Source of the DNA: CAZIRO01 sp964541595
GTDB lineage: Bacteria; Acidobacteriota; HRBIN11
DNA length: 12,713 nt
Direction: 5' to 3'
Assembly (NCBI GenBank): GCA_964541595.1
Contig: CAZIRO010000073.1
Span: 1-12,713, forward strand
Below the pieces are notes generated by a model. It was not told where the DNA came from. It did not search any database and saw only the letters and a list, made by a program, of their open reading frames with translations. Both the position numbers and the translations under genes were made by a program. Positions within the stretch are counted from its first letter, which is position 1; every line of letters starts with the position of its first letter. Below, piece after piece: positions 7,813-12,713 of this stretch.

Positions 7813-9048
7813 TCACGCGTAAAACAGGATCGATTCCACAAATGTCTCCACCTGACTGCGGATCTGTTCGAATACCGTCATCTTTTCCTCGAACTCGAGA
7901 ATGAGATACGGAATCCCCGCGTCCTCCAGATGGCGTTTCAGGATAATGAAATCGAACTGGGCCGGATCGCAGAACTTCGCATATGCGAAAATCACCCCGT
8001 CGACCCGCAGTTGCCGCGCTTTCGCGAGGAACGTTGCCGCGCGTTGTTGGGGACCGTCGTACCGGATGGCCGACGGTGTGGCATGACGCAGGTACGTTCG
8101 GGCAATGGCATCCAGCGGATCCCCGTCCGTCGGAACGTCCTCCAGGAGATACCGGTTGCCCAGCAGGAAATCGTCGTCCAGGATGTAACACCCGGCTTCT
8201 TCAATTGCCCAGATGAATTCTAACGGCGGCTGTTCACAGAAGCTGCCATCCAGCAGAACGCGGATCCGGTCCTTCGGCCGGGTCGTACGGGATTCGACCG
8301 TATGCAGCGCGTTCTGCAGGATGGCGTTGTGCCGTTCCACCGGCAATACGCTTCCGGCCCGCGCCAGGATGTACAGTTCATACGTCGATAAACGGTGCGG
8401 ATGGCGCTGTTTGAACGCGTATAACGCGCGCAGCAGTCGACGGTTTTCATTGTACAGGTGAATCGATCGGTGCAGTTGTTCCGTGGATAGGGGTGTGCCG
8501 GTGAGTTGTTCCAGTCCCGTCTGTAACCGGGTCAGTTCGGCCCGCATGTACCGCATCGCATGCGGCGATTGCACGTTTTCCGGCCAGTGTAGATAGATCA
8601 CCCATTGGTCCGGGAAGTTGCGTTCCCAGACGCCGGACAGATTCCGCGCAACATCACATAGGGAGGTGAAGATCATGCCGTCCAGGAAGTCGAGTTTTCC
8701 CCGCAGCCCGAGTTCTAATGTGCTGCGCGAGATCGAGCACAGGAAGGATTGCATGCGGGCGTCCGCATATTCGATGTCCAGGAGATCACCGGCGCCGAAG
8801 AGGCAAATGGGCAGCGCGCCGGCAGCGTGCACGATTTCCGCCGGCGCCCAGACAGGGAATATCCCCACGATCGGGCGTCCCGGGTGCGCCGCCTTCCATT
8901 CCCGCACCGCTTCGAAATGGAGATCCCGGAATAGCGGTATCAGATCGTCAAACGGTGTGGATGTGATCATATGCCGGTACCATTCGTACGCCTGTGCCTC
9001 GGATGTACCGTACGGTTCGATGTGCAGAATGCATAAAGCAAGATTCAT
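7813..9048 (-). CDS. bcrC: Benzoyl-CoA reductase subunit BcrC/BzdN
   Basis: First gene of the bcr operon; catalytic-half partner of BcrB. Numbering from ATG 9048 (411 residues): PVWAPAEIVHAAGALP (65-80) and GAGD are classic family blocks. Likely cluster cysteines are C104 (QSFLCSISRSTLELG), C131 (SLCDVARNLSG) and C360 (AKFCDPAQFD). The C-terminus ILEFEEKMTVFEQIRSQVET (383-402) is the BcrC-type ending. The start is uncertain. No strong ribosome site precedes 9048, the alternative ATG at 8970, or a GTG at 9117. Starting at 8970 gives 385 residues, close to the 44-kDa family size, so the first 26 residues may be an extension or not translated. Function is well supported by the full set of subunits and the nearby Oah. 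Confidence 0.87.
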   Translation of the reverse strand: MNLALCILHIEPYGTSEAQAYEWYRHMITSTPFDDLIPLFRDLHFEAVREWKAAHPGRPIVGIFPVWAPAEIVHAAGALPICLFGAGDLLDIEYADARMQSFLCSISRSTLELGLRGKLDFLDGMIFTSLCDVARNLSGVWERNFPDQWVIYLHWPENVQSPHAMRYMRAELTRLQTGLEQLTGTPLSTEQLHRSIHLYNENRRLLRALYAFKQRHPHRLSTYELYILARAGSVLPVERHNAILQNALHTVESRTTRPKDRIRVLLDGSFCEQPPLEFIWAIEEAGCYILDDDFLLGNRYLLEDVPTDGDPLDAIARTYLRHATPSAIRYDGPQQRAATFLAKARQLRVDGVIFAYAKFCDPAQFDFIILKRHLEDAGIPYLILEFEEKMTVFEQIRSQVETFVESILFYA

Positions 9049-9122
9049 TCCAAACACAGCCGGGCGACACATTATCCGAAACCGCCCATGGTCTCCCCCG
9101 ATCGGAGCGGAAACCACATGCG

Positions 9123-9181
9123 CGGGTGTCCCATTTATCGGACAAATTGGATTTCAATTTGTCTCATAAACGGGATAACCG
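9123..9181. promoter_or_regulatory. 59-bp imperfect dyad, candidate operator of the bcr operon
   Basis: Arms 9123-9149 and 9155-9181 are inverted copies around a 5-bp centre (GATTT, 9150-9154). The inner halves CCCATTTATCGGACAAATTG and CAATTTGTCTCATAAACGGG match at 17 of 20 positions; the outer seven match at 5 of 7. The left arm is also nearly palindromic by itself (9133-9147, ATTTATC-G-GACAAAT), and a weaker copy lies at 9157-9171, centres 24 bp apart. It is much richer in A/T than its surroundings. It sits about 75-130 bp upstream of bcrC and over 220 bp from the plus-strand gene. This suggests two repressor or activator dimers controlling bcr. A weak -10-like GATAAT lies on the minus strand at 9071-9076. 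No regulator gene is in the window. Confidence 0.55.
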
Positions 9182-9208
9182 GGGGATGCGTGCACGCAGT
9201 GCGGGACG

Positions 9209-9244
9209 GTACCCCGGACACGCGTGATCCCGAAACCGGGGTGC
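9209..9244. promoter_or_regulatory. Nested GC-rich palindromes overlapping the possible plus-strand promoter
   Basis: GTACCCCGG (9209-9217) pairs with CCGGGGTGC (9236-9244), with one G-T pair. The loop between them contains the perfect 8-bp palindrome CACGCGTG (9219-9226). Another perfect palindrome, GCGTGCACGC, lies just upstream at 9188-9197. The nested dyad covers the -35 position of the candidate promoter at 9224-9252, so it could be an operator or an RNA fold. No T-run follows, which argues against a terminator. Function is inferred only from position. Confidence 0.35.
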
Positions 9245-9252
9245 TGTACAAT
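9224..9252 (+). promoter_or_regulatory. Possible sigma70-type promoter for the YbjN-like/oah operon
   Basis: GTGATC (9224-9229) is separated by 17 bp from TACAAT (9247-9252). The -10 is good and the -35 is poor (three of six). Transcription would start near 9259 and leave a leader of about 150 bases, which would hold the stem-loop at 9285-9307 and the repeats at 9355-9395. Confidence 0.3.
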
Positions 9253-9284
9253 ATTCCCATGGATGGCACCTGCACGGTGTGGGA

Positions 9285-9307
9285 AATCATTCGCTCCGCG
9301 AATGGTT
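9285..9307 (+). promoter_or_regulatory. Stem-loop in the presumed 5' leader
   Basis: AATCATTCGC (9285-9294) and GCGAATGGTT (9298-9307) pair at 9 of 10 positions around a 3-base loop TCC. GGG (9281-9283) and CCC (9311-9313) could extend the stem past a small internal loop. No U-tract follows, so it is not a standard terminator. It could be a leader RNA structure or a protein-binding dyad. Confidence 0.4.
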
Positions 9308-9354
9308 CTGCCCTGCAGTGAGATTGCCTCCAGATGCGTACGCCACACCATGAG

Positions 9355-9395
9355 CGTGAACATACCATGCGCGTAACGTGAACATACCATGCGCG
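9355..9395. repeat. 19-bp direct repeat, 22-bp period, just ahead of the YbjN-like gene
   Basis: CGTGAACATACCATGCGCG occurs exactly at 9355-9373 and again at 9377-9395, separated by 3 bases. A third, weaker copy of the core (CACACCATGAGCG) precedes them at about 9344-9356. The 22-bp period is close to two turns of DNA, as for tandem regulator sites on one face. The second copy ends only 15 bases before the ATG at 9411 and abuts the ribosome site, so a bound protein could affect transcription or translation. Confidence 0.6.
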
Positions 9396-9410
9396 AAAAG
9401 GAGGAGACCA

Positions 9411-9953
9411 ATGCATCGCAAGCGACCGGTATCCGTACTCGTATGCATCGTGGGATGGATCACCGTGCTGTCCGGTATCGGCAGTGGGTCCGCCGGATGG
9501 GCCGCTGACCGCCCGGAAGAGACGTCCGACGTTTTGCTCATCACGACCACGGACGATGAGGTGGCAGCGCAGCAAACGGCGGATTTTTTGCGGGCGCACC
9601 AGCTGGATATCATGGGCGTGGAAGGTAGCATCATTCTGGTCAATTACAGCGGGTTTAAATACGTACTGCAGCTCATCACGTATCACAATTATCCGGATCG
9701 AATCATCATTGCAGCGCTGTATAGGTATAAAGAAGAAAACCTGACCGCGTTGAGTTCGCTCATCTGCGAGATCAACGACAAGGAATACATCAATGCGAAT
9801 ATGGAACCCAAACTCAAGATGATCCGCTTCAACTACTGGGTGACGTTTGACGATACCATTACGTTTTCTGAAATCATAAAGGGCATGCGGTTTCTTCGCG
9901 ATAACTCCAGACGAATTATTGACAAGTATGAACTCGAACGGTATCTCCAGTGA
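9411..9953 (+). CDS. Exported YbjN-like protein
   Basis: A 180-residue protein. ATG 9411 is chosen because AAAGGAGGAG (9397-9406) lies just ahead; the earlier in-frame start at 9378 is inside the repeats. Residues 1-32 look like a signal peptide: basic MHRKRP, hydrophobic VSVLVCIVGWITVLSG, and a cleavage site near GWAA|DR. Mature residues 38-168 follow a YbjN/sensory-transduction-regulator-like pattern: VLLITTTDDEV, FLRAHQLD, then LTALSSLICEINDKEY and a late YWVTFDDTITFSEIIKGMRF block. YbjN domains are thought to be scaffolds or sensors, with no enzyme activity known to me. The fold call is from pattern only. It is co-directional with oah, 63 bases upstream, and its middle is more A/T-rich than its neighbours. 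A periplasmic protein beside a cytoplasmic CoA pathway is unexpected. Confidence 0.75.
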   Translation: MHRKRPVSVLVCIVGWITVLSGIGSGSAGWAADRPEETSDVLLITTTDDEVAAQQTADFLRAHQLDIMGVEGSIILVNYSGFKYVLQLITYHNYPDRIIIAALYRYKEENLTALSSLICEINDKEYINANMEPKLKMIRFNYWVTFDDTITFSEIIKGMRFLRDNSRRIIDKYELERYLQ

Positions 9954-10016
9954 GGTGGCACGGAATTTGTTCCCCCCGCTTTGTGCGCGTACATTCACTC
10001 GTCCGGAGGGCTTTCC

Positions 10017-11069
10017 ATGCGCGATCTCATCGGCCGACCCGTAGAAGCGTTTGATTTTCAGGAGATCCTCTATACGAAAGCAGACGGCATCGCGACGATC
10101 ACCATTAACCGTCCACACGTGTATAACGCGTATTCCACCCGCACACTGCAGGAGATGATCCAGGCGTTTCAGGATGCCGCCTGGGACGACAGCATTGCCG
10201 TGGTCGTGTTGACCGGTGCGGGGGATCGGGCGTTCTGTACAGGCGGAGATGTCAAGGAGTATGCGCAGAAGTTCGTACGGTATCCGCGGGATTACTGGAA
10301 GTGGATGGGGTTGTTTGTGCAGGCGCACGATCTGTTGCGCAACATTGGCAAACCCACGATCGCCCGGATTAACGGGATCGTGGCCGGTGGGGGGAACGAA
10401 TTCAATATGGCCTGTGATCTGGCGGTCATGGCCGCGCATGCGTATATTCGCCAGGTGGGCACACGCGTGGGTTCCGTCGCCTGTGGCGGTGCGACGCAGT
10501 GGTTGCCGATCCTTGTGGGCGATCGACGTGCGCGGGAGATCCTGTACTTCTGTGAAGAGATCCCTCCGAAGACGTGTCTGGAATGGGGATTGGTCAACCG
10601 TGTGGTGCCGTCCGTACGGGATCCGGACGGTCGATGGCTGGATCCGTATGATTATGCGGCGAATCGAGACGCGTTGCAGCGGCCGGAGTACACGGTCGAT
10701 CTATCCGCACTGGATGCGGCGGTACGCGAAATGGCCGAGAAGTTGAAGGACAAGTTTCCGGAGTGTATGCGCTATACGAAACAGCAGGTCAACTTCTGGA
10801 AAGACCTGGCCTGGCATCTCACCATCGGGCATGCGCGGGACTGGCTGGCGTTGCATTATGCCTGTTGGGAACCCCTGGAAGGCATGACGGCGTTTGTCGA
10901 GAAACGGCCACCCGCGTACCGGCGGCTGCGTGCGGCGGCTGCTGCCGGTCGGTGGAGTGAGTTCCCCTGGGGTCCGTATGTGCGGGACTGTCCGCAATGC
11001 GGCGCCCGGCACCTGCCCGCACAATTTCGCTATTGCGGACAGTGCGGCGCGTCGCTGGCACCGGAGTGA
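10017..11069 (+). CDS. oah: 6-oxocyclohex-1-ene-1-carbonyl-CoA hydrolase-like (Oah) with C-terminal zinc ribbon
   Basis: A 350-residue crotonase-family enzyme, expected to add water and open the ring after benzoyl-CoA reduction. ATG 10017 follows GGAGGG (10005-10010) by 6 bases. Oxyanion-hole regions are AFCTGGDVKEYA (72-83) and NGIVAGGGNEFNMACDL (119-135). Oah-type features are an insert with YPRDYWKWMGLF (89-100) and a late FPECMRYTKQQVNFWKD block (247-263), then DWLALHYACWEPLEGMTAF (275-293). Some stretches (GDRAFCTGGD, VGDRRAREI) also recall BadI/MenB-type hydrolases, so it is a divergent Oah at best. Residues 325-343 form a zinc ribbon: C325, C328, C340, C343. I do not recall this in Thauera-type Oah. 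The gene is called bamA in Geobacter; it is unrelated to the Omp85 BamA. Divergent to the bcr operon. Confidence 0.78.
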   Translation: MRDLIGRPVEAFDFQEILYTKADGIATITINRPHVYNAYSTRTLQEMIQAFQDAAWDDSIAVVVLTGAGDRAFCTGGDVKEYAQKFVRYPRDYWKWMGLFVQAHDLLRNIGKPTIARINGIVAGGGNEFNMACDLAVMAAHAYIRQVGTRVGSVACGGATQWLPILVGDRRAREILYFCEEIPPKTCLEWGLVNRVVPSVRDPDGRWLDPYDYAANRDALQRPEYTVDLSALDAAVREMAEKLKDKFPECMRYTKQQVNFWKDLAWHLTIGHARDWLALHYACWEPLEGMTAFVEKRPPAYRRLRAAAAAGRWSEFPWGPYVRDCPQCGARHLPAQFRYCGQCGASLAPE

Positions 11070-11100
11070 TCGACACCCCGGTCCGGGTACTGCCGGGATA

Positions 11101-11748
11101 TTACGGAATAAACGGGTTGATCAGCCGTTCCCGCGCGATGGTCGTCTCCGGACCGTGTCCCGGATGGACCACAATGTCGTCTCCCAGGGGCAGAATCCGC
11201 GTGACGATCGACCGGATGATCGTTGCATACGAACCACCGGGCAGGTCCGTACGGCCGATACTTCCGGCGAACAGTGTGTCACCGGTAAAGAGATGCCGGT
11301 CGATCTGGATACATACACTTCCGGGGGTATGGCCCGGTGTATGGTGAATGCGGACTTCGAGCGTACCAATGGTAAACGTGTCTCCGTGCTCATAGTACGC
11401 ATCCGGAGGCGGCGGGGCTTCATAGGAAAGGTCCAGACCCAGCCATCGGGGCTGGTCGACCATCGCATCGTACAGGAACCGGTCGGCCGCATGCAGGTAT
11501 ACCGGTACTTCAGGCCACGCCCGTTTCAATGCGGCCACACCGCAGATGTGGTCCACATGTCCGTGCGTGATGTATACCGCACGGACGTCCAGGTTCTTCT
11601 CACGCACCACCCGCACAATGGTGTCGACCTCGTCCCCCGGATCGATGATCACGGTCTGCCGGGTGTTCGGACAGGTGATCACATACCCGTTCTTATACCA
11701 GGGAGGTTCCGCAAACACCCAGAGTTTCATCGGCGTGGGCGCACTCAT
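11101..11748 (-). CDS. Metallo-beta-lactamase-fold hydrolase (glyoxalase II-like)
   Basis: A 215-residue MBL-fold enzyme with a full set of metal ligands: THGHVDH gives H62, H64, D66 and H67; then H140 (PGHTPGS), D157 (FTGDTLF) and H198 (HPGHG). This is the compact glyoxalase-II-like hydroxyacylglutathione hydrolase or persulfide dioxygenase-type subgroup. The RTDLPGG stretch (166-172) is common in short glyoxalase II-like proteins. The substrate is unknown; a thioester is likely. Its ATG (11748) overlaps the bactofilin stop as ATGA, so the two are co-translated. It converges on oah with 31 bp between stops. Confidence 0.88.
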   Translation of the reverse strand: MSAPTPMKLWVFAEPPWYKNGYVITCPNTRQTVIIDPGDEVDTIVRVVREKNLDVRAVYITHGHVDHICGVAALKRAWPEVPVYLHAADRFLYDAMVDQPRWLGLDLSYEAPPPPDAYYEHGDTFTIGTLEVRIHHTPGHTPGSVCIQIDRHLFTGDTLFAGSIGRTDLPGGSYATIIRSIVTRILPLGDDIVVHPGHGPETTIARERLINPFIP

Positions 11749-12245
11749 GCAGTCGATGCCTCTGGTTGCATTACCCGGGCCGGCGGTTCAGATTCCTGTG
11801 GGACTTCCTGGTCGAGTAACATCTCCACGCGACCGCTGATATACGCATTCTCTTCGACGACCAAACGGCGTGTGCGGATATCGCCCTCCACGCGAGCGCC
11901 GTTGCCCAGATACGCACGTTCACGTGCCGTCAGGTTGCCGCGGACGTGTCCCTGAATCTCGATGACTTCGGCTTCGATATCTGCCCGCACCTTACCACTC
12001 GGCCCGACAACGACAGACCGTTGACCGTGCACCGTGCCCTCGACCGTGCCCTCGATGACGATATCGTCTCCGGAGTGAATTTCCCCCTTGATGGTCACGT
12101 TGGCGCTGATCACCGTCTGGCCCTTGGGCATACCGGTCGCATTGCGCACGGACGTCACTCCGGTTTTGGATGCCGAACCTGAAGCGACCCCGCGGGATAC
12201 AGAAGATACGCTGGTCTCTTCCGACTTCTTTGAAAACAGACTCAT
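11745..12245 (-). CDS. Bactofilin (DUF583) cytoskeletal protein
   Basis: A 166-residue bactofilin. The core, residues 44-143, is a run of short beta-helix rungs with the typical repeats: TVISANVTIKGEIHSGDDIV, EGTVEGTVHG, ADIEAEVIEIQGHVRGNLTA, LGNGARVEGDI and NAYISGRVEM. Bactofilins polymerise without nucleotide at the inner membrane and help shape cells or place envelope machinery. The N-terminal 40 residues are Ser/Thr-rich and probably disordered; the C-terminal tail is Pro/Glu-rich. ATG 12245 follows GGGAGTGGGAAA. It lies 104 bases downstream of the tRNA and could be read from the same transcript. Confidence 0.92.
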   Translation of the reverse strand: MSLFSKKSEETSVSSVSRGVASGSASKTGVTSVRNATGMPKGQTVISANVTIKGEIHSGDDIVIEGTVEGTVHGQRSVVVGPSGKVRADIEAEVIEIQGHVRGNLTARERAYLGNGARVEGDIRTRRLVVEENAYISGRVEMLLDQEVPQESEPPARVMQPEASTA

Positions 12246-12349
12246 TTTCCCACTCCCGAGCGCGAATTCGAGTACCCCCGTGCTGGACGGTGCGGACCCG
12301 ACACCTCCGGATCAGGACCTCTCTCACATCGTCCACAGCCGCCCGATTC

Positions 12350-12424
12350 TGGAGCGGGCGACGGGATTCGAACCCGCGACTTCGAGCTTGGGAAGCTCGC
12401 ACTCTACCCCTGAGTTACGCCCGC
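12350..12424 (-). tRNA. tRNA-Gly(CCC), CCA encoded
   Basis: The minus strand folds as a full cloverleaf. The acceptor pairs GCGGGCG with CGCCCGC. The D-arm is ACTC-AGGGGTA-GAGT. The anticodon stem CGAGC/GCTCG has loop TTCCCAA, giving anticodon CCC (reads GGG, Gly). The T-arm is GCGGG-TTCGAAT-CCCGT. The discriminator is U, and CCA is encoded at the 3' end (12350-12352). All stems are intact. Confidence 0.95.
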
Positions 12425-12445
12425 TCCGTGGGGAACTCTGAATTT

Positions 12446-12473
12446 ATTTTAGCCCCGTGGGCACAAAGATCAA
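12446..12473 (-). promoter_or_regulatory. sigma70-type promoter of tRNA-Gly
   Basis: On the minus strand TTGATC (12468-12473) is followed after 16 bp by TAAAAT (12446-12451), matching the consensus at 4 of 6 and 5 of 6 positions. Transcription would start near 12440, giving a leader of about 15 bases before the tRNA. This is the clearest promoter in the window, and it may also serve the bactofilin and hydrolase genes downstream. Confidence 0.65.
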
Positions 12474-12515
12474 ACAGAGGTCCGGAGATCGGGACAGGCA
12501 ATGGGACAGGGGAAA

Positions 12516-12549
12516 CCACCGGATCCACCGGTGTGCTGGTGGCCACCGG
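12516..12549. repeat. Three CCACCGG copies with short palindromes
   Basis: CCACCGG occurs at 12516-12522, 12525-12531 and 12543-12549. CCACC (12525-12529) can pair with GGTGG (12538-12542) across an 8-base loop, and GGTGGCCACC (12538-12547) is a perfect palindrome. It runs straight into the heptamer repeat. No gene is seen in 12474-12713. Confidence 0.45.
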
Positions 12550-12709
12550 TCTCGGGTGTCGGGTGTCAGGTCTCAGGTCCCAGGTCTCGGGTCCCAGGTG
12601 TCGGGTGTCAGGTGTCAGATCCCAGGTCTCGGGTCTCAGGTGTCGGGTGTCCGGGACGGGAGACGGAAGACAGGAGACGGAAGACAGGAGACGGAAGACA
12701 GGGGACGGG
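12549..12709. repeat. Degenerate 7-bp tandem repeat with a change of strand sense
   Basis: There are 23 consecutive heptamers in perfect 7-bp register. Units 12549-12653 (15 copies) are GT-S-YC-R-G variants such as GTCTCGG, GTGTCAG and GTCCCAG. At 12654-12660 the unit becomes GGACGGG, then AGACGGA and AGACAGG alternate three times (12661-12702, a 14-bp period), ending with GGACGGG (12703-12709). The AGAC core is the reverse complement of GTCT, so the second block partly mirrors the first. No open frame or promoter is visible. It looks like an intergenic slippage-prone array; a role is unknown. Confidence 0.85.
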
Positions 12710-12713
12710 GCAT

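Noticed and set aside
9135..10439. Minus-strand open frame of 434 codons
   Set aside because: Antisense to the YbjN-like and oah genes and runs through the repeats and palindromes; no ribosome site or family motif.
11070..11100. Terminator between oah and the MBL-fold hydrolase
   Set aside because: ACCC/GGGT pairing at 11075-11088 is only four base pairs and there is no T-run on either strand.
12350..12424. tRNA-Gly as an integration (att) site for a mobile element
   Set aside because: No integrase, no repeated copy of the tRNA 3' end elsewhere in the window, and neighbouring genes look like normal chromosomal genes.
12088..12441. Plus-strand open frame ending in ATGFEPATSSLGSSHSTP
   Set aside because: This is the familiar false protein made by reading across the antisense of a tRNA gene; the rest is antisense to bactofilin.
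12549..12709. Possible CRISPR array
   Set aside because: Units are only 7 bp, contiguous and without unique spacers; no cas genes nearby.

Overview
The window reads as a chromosomal piece from a GC-rich, Gram-negative (two-membrane), probably anaerobic bacterium. An Omp85 outer-membrane barrel shows the double membrane. An ATP-dependent (class I) benzoyl-CoA reductase with ring-processing enzymes shows anaerobic breakdown of aromatic compounds. I cannot assign the lineage. The TamB-like tail ahead of the Omp85 domains and the heptamer repeats loosely recall Acidobacteriota or similar phyla, but this is a weak guess.

Layout. (1) 3-2504 (+): 3' part of an envelope gene in which a TamB-like C-terminal tail runs without a stop into POTRA domains and an Omp85 barrel; it is cut by the window edge. 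2535-3086 (+): small GYF_2/DUF4282 membrane protein. (2) 9048 down to 3102 (-): a tight operon in the order bcrC, bcrB, a bcrA/bzdQ-type ATPase, a bcrD/bzdP-type ATPase fused to a GNAT acetyltransferase, a 73-residue four-cysteine protein, and a zinc-dependent alcohol dehydrogenase (likely had). (3) 9049-9410: a 362-bp divergent control region with a 59-bp dyad, GC-rich nested palindromes, a stem-loop and 22-bp-spaced repeats. (4) 9411-11069 (+): an exported YbjN-like protein, then an oah-type ring-opening hydrolase with an added C-terminal zinc ribbon. (5) 12424 down to 11101 (-): tRNA-Gly(CCC) with its own promoter, a bactofilin and a metallo-beta-lactamase-fold hydrolase. (6) 12549-12709: a degenerate 7-bp tandem repeat that switches strand sense part way.

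How it works together. BcrCB (catalytic half) and the two ASKHA ATPases (electron-activation half) would reduce benzoyl-CoA to the cyclic dienoyl-CoA. A dienoyl-CoA hydratase (dch, not in this window) would hydrate it, the dehydrogenase would oxidise the hydroxyl, and Oah would open the ring. The ligase, ferredoxin and ferredoxin-reducing enzymes are also not seen here. The parts that do not fit textbook clusters are the GNAT fusion, the coupled four-cysteine protein, the zinc ribbon on Oah, the exported YbjN-like partner, and the TamB-Omp85 fusion next door.

Naming caution: 'bamA' is used both for Omp85 proteins and for the Oah ring hydrolase, and this window holds a member of each family.
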